From: Rhipicephalus microplus
Lineage: Eukaryota; Arthropoda; Arachnida; Ixodida; Ixodidae
Length of the DNA: 64,000 nt
NCBI RefSeq assembly: GCF_043290135.1
Contig: NC_134702.1
Location: 78,748,317-78,812,316, forward strand
Direction of reading: 5' to 3'
Shown here: piece after piece, positions 22,215-32,710 of the stretch
Position numbering within the stretch: position 1 is the stretch's first letter
Layout of the letters: each line of letters begins with the position of its first letter
The notes under the pieces: model-generated
What the model saw: only the letters and a program-made list of their open reading frames with translations
What the model was told of the DNA's origin: nothing
The model's database searches: none
Position numbers and translations under genes: made by a program

Positions 22215-23040
22215 CATTTCATTTCATTTGTTTTTTACAGCGAAATCGGTTGTGAGATCACTTTTTGGGTCACGCGCCTGCAGTCGTTGTTGTCCGCCGC
22301 CGCCGCTTGTGTATGTAACCACATCGCACACACACACAAAAAAAACCTTGCACAAATCACACAGTGGGGCTTGAACCCCGGTCCGCTGGGTTCCAGTCCA
22401 ATATTTTACCACTGAGTTACGCCGGTGCTTGTAAGTTGTCAAACTTGCCTTAGGCTGGCATGGCCAAGCACTAATGGCACAGTGGGGCTCGAGCCCGGTT
22501 TCGCCACTTGCCAGCCCAGTATTCTACCACTGAGCTACACCGGTGCTTGTGACTTGATGTCAAACTTGCCTTAGGCTGGCTTGATGTCAGGAAAGCAATC
22601 GCGTTAATACGACATATAGAATGTTTTACAACAGCAAAAAACAAACAGTCGTTACACAATGCGAATAGCGTAACGAGTGGGCCGTCTATTGCTCCAAACT
22701 ATCATAAAAGCGTCTTCTTGCTCCCCTATTAACTGTGGCGCACACCCACTTAAACCGTAATTCCTCATCGTCGTCAGCCACTGCATGGACAACTGGCAGA
22801 AAATTCCTGGCAAGTGTTTAGCGGATACCACGATTCTCAGATGAATGACGAAAAATAGCATAGCGAATGGCGGCCTACTACCCAAAAGTTTATTAATAAT
22901 GCCCTTGTGTGTACCAAGCAACTGTGCTTGCCGTACTTACCCAATGAGTGTTTTTAAAAGGCTCTGAAAAGCCGCTCTTTTAGCTTTCGGTGTGGCTGTG
23001 CTGCGCCTACCACGCAGGCCTGGCGTTTTTTTTTTTTTTT
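22215..23040 (+). repeat. Dispersed ~800-bp family Z with tRNA-like segment, copy 1
   Basis: This stretch aligns along its whole length with the reverse complement of 62600-63345. Landmarks: TTTTACAGCGAAA..GTTGTGAGATCAC; GGGTCACGC; TTGTCCGCCGCCGCCGC; the tRNA-like part; CAAACTTGCCTTAGGC; AATTCCTCATCGTCGTCAGCC; TTATTAATAATG; CCCAATGAGTGTTT; AAAAGGCTCTGAAA; GCAGGCCTGGCG. The tRNA-like part (minus strand) is duplicated in tandem here, at about 22366-22434 and 22484-22548. A poly-T tract follows. Frames across the copy are broken by several stops. Confidence 0.75.
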
Positions 23041-25340
23041 CGTTTATAGGATGTATTGCGACTTGCGCATAAGTTGTATGGTCTGTGATGAGTATGCAAT
23101 CTCTTTAATTGAATTTGCGGTGAGGTATAGGCTAGGCGGTTTAATTATTTCCTGTCGTTATTCGATTCAAACGGTACTGAGCGAGCAATATACATGATTT
23201 AAACTTGATTTAACGAGGAAAAGGTTTATGCATGAAAACTGAGCAGTAAAAACGAAATTCAAGAACCCCAGAAGGTACTGCAATGTGCCAGGACATCGAT
23301 ACTGGAGCCCAATAAATGTAGGCTTTATTGTTAGAATCCAATGACTCACAACGTGGTGTGACTTGTGCGCATAGAGCGACAAAACAATTACGCCGTATGT
23401 GCACGCGGGGACTGCATTCATTCCTATGAGCACTGGTCGCGCACTCGTACATTGTTGTCGCACAGTTCTCACTCGTGAAGTACTCGTAAAGTACATGTCA
23501 GTCACGTAACCACTGCCCTCTACACCACTCACTCACTCACTCACTCACTCTAACTGCAGTTTTCACTTGCTTTCAAACAGGAAAAAGTAATCTTTGCTAT
23601 ACGTCTCCCTGGAGATGTGAAATGATTAAGCACAATTCCTCAAGTCAACAATGTCCGGTTTTTGAAGTGAACAGGTTTAATCAAGTGCTTGTGACATTTG
23701 CGACTATGCGCGCGGAGTGCAATTATTTACTGGTGTAGACTAGACAATTCAAAATTCACGAGTTCTTTACGCACTCTTCACGCGAGTGTACATTCGTCCA
23801 CGCGTGCGAAATGACATCTGCTTCTCATTCTTCAGTGTTGCTTATCTTTCACCGTTGCGGCCGAGCTCCAAACGACTTGCGAGTACCACGGTGAGTATTT
23901 GCAAGAGTTTTCACATTGTCCGCACTCCACTAAGAACGGGGAGTGCTCGTTCACTGCACAGATCGGCGCGCAACGGCGACATCTCCGCTGTTCGAAACGC
24001 TCCGCGGTACTTGCACCGAACGAAAACATACACAGCGGCAGATAACCATAGAAAAGCGTAGAAGACCATGCAACGTTTTGGATGAAAAATGAAGGTTATA
24101 ACAGCAAACGAGAAAAAAGAATGAGTTTGACAGCGAGGACAAGGTCAAGTTCGCGCAAAAAGGGGAACGATTTACGAGAGATGCAAAAACAAACAAAGAA
24201 GCAAACAAACAAACAAAATGATTGTAACCGCATTTGCGAATGCATTGACCAAAGGGGCTGTTGCGCTACCTATTATGCTACACAAAGAAAGACAGCTACA
24301 GAAAGAAATACAATTTAGGTGAGGCACAAAAAAAAACAGAAAAGAAACTTTGTGAGTGGTGTGATTCATTTTCTTGCCCCACATATACGATAACCCGCGG
24401 CGGCATTTAGCAACTAAGGACGGGTGGCGGCCAGACCGTGCGGTGGGAATTCCAATCACGAACGTTCGGGAAACTAGTTTCGAAAAAACTTTTAAACGAG
24501 CGTGCGCTCCTGCAGAGATGCCTCACCGGTTTCAAGAAGTTCGAGGCGCACGCAGGCACGTCTGAATACTAAAGGAAAACGCAGATAAAGTGTACAAGTT
24601 TATAGTGGGTGTACGTTTGTGTCTTTCTTGCGTGTCTGCCATCGCCTCAACACTTGCTGGACGTACAACCCTCTCATACGTGCTATAGGAGAATTCATGA
24701 CTCTTTTGAGATCTGTCTGGAGATTGCTATCTCACGGCGACTGGACTGGCTTCTTTCTGTTTGTATTTCATTACTCCCTCCATAACTAGAAGTATAGTTC
24801 TGGACACGCGGACTCTTGTGGATGCTGTTTGTACACGACATGCTGTGACCTGTCACGTGCGAGTATACGTTCAGTCATTCTTGTGCTCTGCTTCGTGTGA
24901 CTCGTTGTTTTCAGTATTAGTTACTGATAACTATAGAATGCTGTATCGGTTATTGTCGATACGTAAAGAATATGGCAGTATGTCGAGTTGAAAGGGTAGT
25001 TGGTGCTGTCGCAATTATGAGCACGGGGCCGTGCGTCAGAGTGCACGCCGCAGGCTCGGCTGCATTGGGATGGGAGCAAAATTCCCAACACGCTTGTGTA
25101 CTTATACTGCAGTGCGAGCACGGGGAAAAGTTTAATTGGTCGAAGTTTATGTTGTTGAGTGGCGAAATCGAGATCCTTAAACTTGCTTTGGCAGTTGAAC
25201 CGGAAACAAATTTCAAAAAGTATTGACCTGTAGGCATGAGCGCCGTTGGAATGCGCTGACGCCATCGCAACCGGCGTTCCGGAAATATAGCAAAATCGAG
25301 AACGGCATGTTCATGCAGGGATGCTGTTTACTATCCCATA
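23041..25340. other. Unassigned; short (CACT)n at 23524-23549
   Basis: Apart from a seven-unit CACT repeat and an AAAC-rich patch at 24188-24220 there is no recognisable feature. Several 60-120-codon frames overlap on both strands and are not supported. Confidence 0.4.
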
Positions 25341-25342
25341 GC

Positions 25343-25415
25343 TTTTGCTTTAAGTGTGGTTATAAATGTGGCTTTAAGTGTGACTTTAAGTGTAGTTTCA
25401 AGTGTAGTGTCTTTG
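25343..25415. repeat. 12-bp minisatellite, about six units
   Basis: Degenerate units of GGCTTTAAGTGT / GACTTTAAGTGT / AGTTTCAAGTGT run in tandem. In one plus frame they read as CGYK/CGFK repeats, but the frame has no splice support. Confidence 0.8.
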
Positions 25416-25776
25416 ACTTCACGAGCAGCACGGATCCCATAGCTTTCTTCAAGCTGTGCCACGAATAAAATTTAACGCGACGCAAGCTGCCGGCGCATTT
25501 CATTCGCGAAATAGCCCAAGGACTTTTTTGTCGGTAGTATGGCACAGTGATGTTGGTACGCTGAGCCTATAACGCAGAATAAAGTAACTTGTCGTGGATC
25601 CACACGCAACGCACTTGGCTTTGTGATTGCGCGGTTGCTTTGAGGAAGGGTCTCCTTATAATTGTCCCACCAAGCTTGTATCAGTTCTTGAATGCCTCCT
25701 TTTTTGCAGTTGGTCATCGTGGAGCATCTTTCGTGTCAGTGTTGTCTTTTTCGCTTTCTCATATTGTCAAACATAT

Positions 25777-26176
25777 TGTCACGGGGTCGTGACGTGGCCG
25801 AAGACAGGAGACTTCGTGTTGGGATTTAACTGTTTATTTGGGCGAACCTGTGCCCGGTAAACGGAAAGTCCAATTACAGCAGTAGTCTTGCACAGATAGC
25901 AGTCTCGGACTGATAGCGGCGAACGGAGCGTCGGCCTTCGATCAACAACTGACAAGCGGCGAAGCGCGTCGGCATTTATACTCTTGCTGTCGAATGTTCT
26001 AGCGTTATCGCTGGCGGTGGCGTAGGTTCCAGAACAATCTGTACCGTTCGCACAGTGGGCGTGATCTTATCGAAATAATCTACTACAGTCCGGAACCTTC
26101 TCGAAAACTGCAGGCGCGGTTTGCGCCGAGAATCGTGTGGTGTTTTGGGACGATAACAAAAACTTGGGAAATGGCA
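25777..26176 (-). repeat. 3' LTR of the gypsy element
   Basis: Begins and ends TG..CA in element orientation. On the minus strand it carries a TATA box (TATAAATGCC, 25980-25971) and a poly-A signal AATAAA (25838-25833) about 140 nt downstream. These are the expected U3 and R/U5 signals. Confidence 0.95.
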
Positions 26177-26190
26177 TTGCCCCCCTCTGA
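26177..26190 (-). other. Polypurine tract
   Basis: On the minus strand TCAGAGGGGGGCAA directly precedes the TG of the 3' LTR. This is the position and composition of a plus-strand primer. Confidence 0.85.
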
Positions 26191-26222
26191 AAAAAAGGCA
26201 TCGTCCCGATGCTTTAACTAAA

Positions 26223-26399
26223 TTGATTGATTGATTTGTGGGGTTTAACGTCCCAAAACCACCATATGATTATGAGAGACGCCGTAGTGGAGGGCTCCGG
26301 AAATTTCGACCACCTGGGGTTCTTTAACGTGCGCCCAAATCTGAGCACACGGGCCTACAACATTTCCGCCTCCATCGGAAATGCAGCCGCCGCAGCCGG
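26223..26399 (-). mobile_element. 5'-truncated SINE nested in the retrotransposon
   Basis: Contains the SINE body and ATTGATTGATT tail but lacks the tRNA-like head. It is flanked by a perfect 15-bp target duplication GATGCTTTAACTAAA (26208-26222 and 26400-26414). It therefore inserted after the gypsy element, between the integrase stop and the polypurine tract. Confidence 0.95.
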
Positions 26400-26500
26400 G
26401 ATGCTTTAACTAAAAATGAAGGTACAATAATAATGCAAGAAAGTACAATGAATAAATTACAATACAACAATAATACAAAAAAAAACACTGTTTCAGTTTG

Positions 26501-27561
26501 TTAACGTGCATGAAACGGCTTGAGGCGCGCGACATGTACGGCTTCAGGTCGCGATCGGCGTCGTTGAGAGTTCGTGATGCCGTCGGGGACAACCTCGTAA
26601 TCAAGTGGGCCGAGACGTCGAACCAGCCTGTACGGTCCGAAGTACCGTCGCAGAAGCTTTTCACTTAGTCCACGTCGGCGTATCGGCGTCCACGCCCAAA
26701 CACGTTCACCGGGCTGGTATTCCACGAAGCGTCGTCGAAGGTTGTAACGGTGGCTGTCGGTCGTCTGTTGATTCTTGATACGGATACGCGCAAGTTGTCG
26801 GGCTTCTTCGGCGCGTTGAAGGTACTCGCTCACATCGAGGTTTTCTTCGTCGGTGACGTTGGGTAACATGGCAACGAGCGTCGTTGCCGGGCTCCTTCCA
26901 TAAACCAATTTGTATGGAGATATCTACGTCGTCTCCTGCACCGCCGTGTTGTATGCGAAGGTCAGATACGGAAGAATGGCGTCCCACGTCTTGTGTTCGA
27001 CATCGACGTACATTGACAGCATGTCGGCGAACGTCTTGTTAAGCCGCTCGGTGAGGCCGTTGGTCTGTGGGTGGTACGCTGTAGTCCGGCGGTGGTTTGT
27101 TTGGCTGTATGCCAAGATCGCTTGAGTTAAGTCGGCAGTGAATGCCGTTCCTCTGTCGGTGATAAGGACCTCCGGGGCGCCGTGACGTAGGACAATATTT
27201 TCAACGAAGAACTTAGCTACCTCGGATGCACTGCCTTTTGGCAGGGCTTTTGTCTCGGCGTAGCGGGTGAGGTAGTCGGTAGCTACCACGATCCACTTTT
27301 TTCCGAAAGCCGACATCGGGAACGGCCCCAGTAGGTCCATACCAATCTGCTGGAAAGGTCGGCAAGGTGGATCAATTGGCTGCAGAAGTCCCGCTGACCT
27401 TGTCGGCGGTTCTTGCGTCGCTGACAGTCCCGGCATGTCCTCACATAACGAGTGACGTCGGCGGTAAGACGTGGCCAGTAGTACCTTTCTTGTATCCTCG
27501 CGAGCGTGCGAGAAACACCGAGGAGCCCTGTCGTCAGATCGTCGTGCAGGGCCTGCAGGAG
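26501..27561 (-). pseudogene. Integrase region of gypsy pol, broken
   Basis: This continues the pol frame past a stop near 27559. The zinc-binding N-terminus shows ALHDDL..CRDCQRR: the first His and the two Cys remain, but the second His (usual in HLG) is Leu. A frameshift near 27405 moves the frame. The catalytic core then follows: IGMDLLGPF with the first Asp, VLITDRGTAF with the second Asp, and YHPQTNGLTERLNKT with the Glu. A TAG at 26924-26926 interrupts it again. The C-terminus has the GPY/F module FGPYRLVRRLGPLDYEVV and ends at 26501. It would insert the cDNA into chromosomes; this copy cannot make it in one piece. Confidence 0.9.
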
Positions 27562-30153
27562 TTATGGTCGCAGGGCTGAAGGCACCACAAGGAGGTACTT
27601 AGCTCGAAGCGGTGAAAAGTTTTTCTTTTGTAGAAGACCGTTTCGTAGAAAGAACGACGCAAGTGCGCGCTTGAATACATTCGGGACTTCGGCGGTCCTG
27701 CCTTCGAGATATTCTATTAGGGCCTTAAGTTCCGGGTCGGCCCGCTGTCGTTCAGCGAAGTCGTCGGTAGTTATCGTTCCCAAGAAGTACTCGTCATCCG
27801 GGTCGTCGGGTAGCGGTTGGTTGACAGGCGCACGAGAGAGACAGTCGGCGTCGGAGTGTTTTTTGCCGGACTTGTAAATGACAGTAATGTCATACTCTTG
27901 AAGTCTCAGGCTCCATCGTGCGAGGCGACCTGAAGGGTCCTTCAAGGTGGCTAGCCAACACAAGGCGTGGTGGTCACTCACAGCTTTGAAGGGCCTGCCG
28001 TAGAGGTAGGGGCGAAATTTCGACGTAGCCCAGATGATGGCGAGGCACTCCTTTTCTGTTGTGGAATAATTTGCTTCTGCTTTGGATAGCGATCGGCTGG
28101 CGTAACTAATAACCCTTTCAAGTTCGTCGGCCCTCTGCACAAGAACGGCGCCAAGACCTACGCTGCTTGCGTCAGTATGTATTTCTGTCTCGGCGAATTC
28201 GTCGAAATGGGCAAGTAACGGAGGCGTCTGGAGGCGATGTTTAAGCTCCTGGAAAGCGTGTTCCTGTGGCGTTTCCCACTTGAACTCCACGTCGGCCTTG
28301 GTAAGGTTATTGAGAGGATCGGCGATGCGGGCGAAGTTTTTCACGAACCGCCTATAATAGGCGCACAGGCCCAGAAATCGGCGCACGGCCTTCTTGTCAG
28401 TGGGCGGCGGGAAGTCGGCGATGGCGGCTGTTTTCCGTGGATCGGGACGAACTCCAGACTTGCTGATAACGTGTCCCAGAAACAAGAGCTCCTCATACGC
28501 AAATCTGCACTTTTCTGGCTTCAGTGTGAGTCCGGACGTCTTGATGGCTTGAAGTACCGCTTCAAGGCGCCGAAGATGCTCGTCGAAACTCGAGGAAAAC
28601 ACGACGACGTCGTCCAAGTACACAAGGCAAGTCTGCCACTTCAATCCTGCCAGTACTGTATCCATAACGCGTTGAAAAGTTGCAGGCGCTGAGCAAAGGC
28701 CGAAGGGCATCACCTTAAACTCGAAGAGGCCGTCCGGTGTTATAAACGCCGTCTTCTCTCGGTCTCTTTCGTCGACTTCGATTTGCCAATAGCCAGTCTT
28801 GAGGTCCATTGACAAAAAGTACTTGGCGTTATGGAGCCGATCAAGTGCGTCGTCTATTCGTGGGAGAGGATACACGTCCTTTCTTGTGATTTTGTTCAGG
28901 CGGCGATAATCGACGCAGAAACGTAGGGTCCCATCCTTTGTCTTCACCAACACCACGGGGGATGCCCATGGACTCTTGGACGGCTGGATAATGTCATCCC
29001 GCAGCATTTCATCAACTTGTCTCTTCATGGCCTCACGTTCTCGCGTCGAAACCCTGTACGGACTCTGACGGAGTGGTCTGGCATTTTCTTCGGTTATGAT
29101 GCGATGTTTCGTGATTGGGGTCTGCCGAATTTTCGATGACGACGAAAAGCAATCTTCGTATTGCAGGAGCAGGGCCTTGAGCTGTTCTTGCTTATTGTTC
29201 GGAAGTCTGGGATTGACGTCGAAAGCTATGGGAGGGGCTTGGTTCCTCTGAGCAGGTTCTGCAGAATCGGCGAGGGCGAAAGCACTGGTGGCATCGACAA
29301 TTTCTTCGATGTATGCGACCGTTGTTCCTTTGTTCACATGTTTGTACTCATTGCTGAAATTCGTGAGCATAACCGTTGCTTTGCCTCCCCGCAGCTCTGC
29401 AATTCCTCTTGCGACGCAAATATTTCGGGTGACCAACAGATGCTGACTGCCTTCAACGACGCCTTCCAAGTCAGGTGATTTAGGAGCGCCGACTGAAATA
29501 ATGACGCTTGAGCGAGGCGGAATGGTGACTTGTTCTTCCAGCACATTCAACGCATGGTGTCCTGATGGCGTGCGCGGTGGTAGTGCTTCTTCTGTGGATA
29601 ACGTTATCGACTTTGTTTTTAGGTTGATGACAGCACCATGGAGGCATAAGAAGTCCATGCCAAGGATGACATCTCTCGAGCAACGCTGTAGGACTACGAA
29701 GTCGGTAGGATAAATACGGCCTTTAATGGTGACTCTCGCTGTGCAGATTCCTGCAGGTGTTACGAGATGACCTCCGGCTGTGCGGATTTCAGGGCCTTTC
29801 TAAGCTGTCCTAATTTTCTTTAACTTCGCGGCGAACGACCCACTGATGACAGAATAGTCGGCTCCAGTATCGACGAGAGCGGTCACACTGTGGCCGTCGA
29901 TAAGAACGTCGATGTCGCTAGTTTGCCGTTTCGCATTACAGTTAGGGCGTGGCGTCGGGTCACGGCTGCGTCGGCTTGTTCCGCTGCTTCCATGTTGCGT
30001 CATCAGGCCACCTCCGGTAAGTGAGCTTTCGCCGCCAGGGCTTTGCCTGGTTGGCATTGTGTTCGGAAAGCTCCGTCGCGGCGTCGTCGTCGTCGGAGGA
30101 TCTTCGTTAGTTCGTCGCACAGCAACCGCACCTCCACCGGTTGCTGCCCTTAG
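27562..30153 (-). pseudogene. Protease-RT-RNase H region of gypsy pol, broken by one stop
   Basis: The frame is -1 relative to gag and opens at the frameshift site 30153-30159. The aspartic protease shows LVDTGADYSVI, followed shortly by a TAG at 29800-29802. After that the frame is open for 698 codons (29658-27562). Counting from its first Met, RT has VDYRRLNK (249-256), SMDLKTGY (283-290), FGLCSAPATFQR (319-330) and the active site YLDD (347-350). RNase H has HTDASS (Asp 496), EKEC (Glu ~535) and SDHHAL (Asp 562). All visible catalytic residues of RT and RNase H are retained, so the decay is recent. Confidence 0.92.
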
Positions 30154-30159
30154 TTTCCC
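30120..30159 (-). promoter_or_regulatory. -1 ribosomal frameshift signal between gag and pol
   Basis: In the gag frame the heptamer reads G GGA AAC (30159-30153), directly followed by the gag stop TAA. After a 6-nt spacer TAAGGG comes a perfect 9-bp stem, CAGCAACCG (30146-30138) with CGGTTGCTG (30128-30120), around a 9-nt loop. X XXY YYZ heptamers plus a hairpin 5-9 nt downstream are the established layout for -1 frameshifting. The pol frame is exactly -1 and open through this point. Confidence 0.85.
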
Positions 30160-31364
30160 GGATACGGGCTAGGAGACCGGCCCCGCGTTGGGCCGGAGTA
30201 CTGCCGGGGATGCGGTGACATGCGGCGGCTGGGTGACGACGAACGGGAAGGACTTCGGGGTGTCCATTGAGTTCCTGTCAGGTAGTCGGCGATGTCACGT
30301 GGCCGTTCCCCAGGCTGCGGACGTGGTGCATCGACGGCGAAGCCACGCAGTCCCATCTGTCGGTACTGGCAACGGCGGTAAGTGTGCCCGGCTTCGCCGC
30401 AGTGGTAGCACAGTGGGCGGTGGCCAGGGGTGCGCCAAACGTCGGTTTTCCTCGGCGCACTGCGCTGGCCCGCTGGTGAACGGTAGGTCGTCGGTGGGGG
30501 TGGTGGCGGCGGTGGTGTCTGGCGACGGAAGTGCGACGGGGCGGCGTTTTGGCGTGGACGGGGGAGAGCGTTGTGGCGCACTGCAGCGGTGTAGCTTATA
30601 GTTTCTGGCTCGGGCAGCGGTGTTTGGGGAATTCGAAGTGATTGCCGAACTTCTTCTCGCACAATGTCGGCGATCGAATCCACCTGAGGGTGCGCCGAAG
30701 GCAGCAGTTTGCGCAGCTCTTCCCGCACGATTGCTCGGATCGTTTCACGCAGGTTTTCGGAGTCACTGGTTTGAGCAGCAGCGCATTCTGGAGTCAGGCG
30801 ACGATTATACTGTCTGGTGCGCATGTCAAGGGTTTTTTCGATGGTGGTCGCCTCGGATACAAATTCTTGGACGGTGTTCGGTGGATTCCTCATTAGTCCC
30901 GCGAAGAGCTCCTGTTTGACCCCTCGCATGAGGAAACGAACTTTCTTCTCCTCAGGCATGTCTGGGTCAGCGTGACGAAATAGGCGGGTCATCTCCTGTG
31001 TGAAAATTCCAACCTTCTCATTTGGTAGCGGAACCCGGGTCTCTAGTAGAGCAGCGGCCCTCTCTTTGCGAGCGACGCTCGCGAACGTTTCCAGAAATGC
31101 GCCACAGAAGACATCCCACGTTCAGAGCGTGGACTCACGATTCTCTAGCCAGGTCCTTGCGGTGTCTTCCAGGTAGAAATACACACGACGGAGCTTTTCT
31201 TCGTTGTCCCAGTGCTTGAGGGCGGCCACACGGTCGTATGTTTCTTGCCAGGTTTCCGGGTCTTCAAACGATGACCCATGAAACGTTGGTGGTTCCCTGG
31301 GTTGATGAATGACGATCGCGGGCTGGGACGCTCCGGTTGTCATTGTCGCTGCAGTAGAGATCAT
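30150..31364 (-). pseudogene. gag of the gypsy element with one nonsense codon
   Basis: About 404 codons from the ATG at 31364 (MISTAATMTTG..) to TAA at 30150. The capsid-like part includes PPTFHGSSFEDPETWQETYD and YFYLEDTARTWLEN. It is interrupted by a TGA at 31122-31124 and continues in the same frame. One CCHC zinc knuckle, CYHCGEAGHTYRRC, is near the C-terminus, followed by an Arg/Ser/Pro-rich tail. The role is particle assembly and RNA packaging. An out-of-frame 61-codon frame between the LTR and this ATG (31361-31546) may be a shifted N-terminal extension. Confidence 0.88.
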
Positions 31365-31526
31365 GGCCTTGGCCTTCCGCGCCTTGCCTTGTAGAAGCCC
31401 GTACTCCGGTGGGAGACCTTGCTGTCGGCGGCTTGTTCGCTGCTCTTGGTTGGCGTCGGTGTCTTCTCCGCGACGTGGGCTGGGTTCACGGCTTGACGGG
31501 GGCGCGTCCGGTACATGAACGAAGCA

Positions 31527-31540
31527 GCACCTCCACCAGA
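31527..31540 (-). other. Primer-binding site
   Basis: Immediately inside the 5' LTR the minus strand reads TC then TGGTGGAGGTGC. TGG complements the CCA end of a tRNA. Which tRNA primes cannot be told from here. Confidence 0.6.
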
Positions 31541-31947
31541 TGTCACGGAGTCGTGACGTGGCCGAAGACAGGAGACTTCGTGTTGGGATTTAACTGTTTA
31601 TTTAGGCGAACCTGTGCCCGGTAAACGGAAAGTCCAATTACAGCAGTAGTCTTGCACAGATAGCAGTCTCGGACTGACAGCGGCGAACGGAGCGTCGGCC
31701 TTCGATCAACAACTGACAAGCGGCGAAGCGCGTCGGCATTTATACTCTTGCTGTCAAATGTTCTAGCGTTATCGCTGGCGGTGGCGTAGGTTCCAGAAAA
31801 ATCTGTACCGTTCGCGCAGTGGGCGTGATCTTATCGAAATGATCTACTACAGTCCGGAACCTTCTCGAAAACTGCAGGCGCGGTTTGCGCTGAGAATCAT
31901 GTGGTGTTTTGGGATGATAACAAAAACTTGGGAAATGGAACGTGGCA
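31541..31947 (-). repeat. 5' LTR of the gypsy element
   Basis: Same sequence as 25777-26176 with about ten substitutions and a 7-bp difference (AACGTGG) near the outer end. Begins TG and ends CA in element orientation. Confidence 0.95.
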
Positions 31948-31951
31948 ATAT

Positions 31952-32531
31952 ACACCAACTGCACGTTGCACGCCACGAAAGCGTTGCTGTCCTTTCTGAA
32001 GCCGGCAGTGTCTCGATAAAACCTTGGCAATAACTATATTGTGTTTGTGTCTATGTATGTACGTGATGCGTTCCTGTTTAGGTGACCAACGTGCATACAG
32101 TAATTCCCACCTGAGATCTGGAGAGCTAGACAGGTGATAATCCTGGCAGATGTCTCCAGCACATCAATAAAGTTTGCATCTCTCCTTCTTTCTTTCCGGC
32201 TCGGAAACAATGAAACCTCGCAAGTACTCTTGCAGTTCACTTAAACTGCTGTCTCATACAATGGCATCCACCCGGACAGTCAGTTTCTCGTTTTATACTT
32301 TTATTGCTTTACTGCATCGTATTCTCTGTTTTCACAAGAAGGAAAATAAGATAAAAAATCCAGTCCACCTATATGAGGAACCATGTGTAGATGCCAAGCA
32401 GCTGGCGCTAACACACTGGTGCCGACGTTCCCGCTGGCACTCATCGTGGCGTTTCGCAGGAAAGAAACCTGGGGAGGCGCAAAGTACGCAGTGATGTACC
32501 AGTGTTTCCTACTAGAACACGCCAATTGCTA

Positions 32532-32534
<3 letters not shown>
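31952..32534. other. Unassigned sequence
   Basis: No gene found. The segment AACCATGTGTAGATGCCAAGCAG near 32380 resembles AACCATGTGTGGATGCGAAGCAG near 43853, so a further dispersed repeat may be present. Confidence 0.35.

Positions 32535-32625
<91 letters not shown>
32535..32625. repeat. (TA)n microsatellite
   Basis: 91 bp of uninterrupted TA, adjoining the hammerhead-like segment. Confidence 0.95.
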
Positions 32626-32627
<2 letters not shown>

Positions 32628-32671
32628 AACAAGTGCAGGACGGGCAAAACGAAAACTTTTTATTTTTCCTA

Positions 32672-32710
32672 CGTTTCAGCCGGGGACCAGCCTTCATCAG
32701 GGAATATATA
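32672..32710 (-). ncRNA. Hammerhead-ribozyme-like motif (possible Penelope-type remnant)
   Basis: On the minus strand CTGATGA (32700-32694) is followed by A, then a six-pair helix GGCTGG/CCGGCT with loop TCC (two G-U pairs), then GAAA (32677-32674). CUGAUGA and GAAA flanking a helix are the conserved core of hammerhead ribozymes, which are known in Penelope-like retroelements. Against it: the extra A before the helix, and stems I and III are not convincing (TATATATTCC before the core can pair partly with GGTATATATA after it). No protein of such an element is nearby. Confidence 0.35.

Larger units (their letters stand above)
25777..31947 (-). mobile_element. Ty3/gypsy LTR retrotransposon, degenerate
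   Basis: A complete but dead element. It has two LTRs, a 4-bp target duplication ATAT (25773-25776 and 31948-31951), a primer-binding site next to the 5' LTR and a purine tract next to the 3' LTR. The domain order gag, protease, reverse transcriptase, RNase H, integrase defines Ty3/gypsy. There is no envelope-like frame: the integrase frame ends 90 bp from the SINE that sits before the 3' LTR. Breaks: gag stop at 31122-31124; pol stops at 29800-29802, near 27559 and at 26924-26926; a frameshift near 27405. The LTRs differ at about ten substitutions plus an end indel in 400 bp, so insertion is fairly recent relative to the neighbouring SINEs. Confidence 0.95.

Noticed and set aside
22366..22548. 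Functional tRNA genes
   Set aside because: A and B boxes are visible but the acceptor stem pairs poorly and the sequence recurs as part of a dispersed repeat.
28237..28692. 151-codon plus frame inside the gypsy pol
   Set aside because: Antisense shadow of the RT-RNase H coding sequence.
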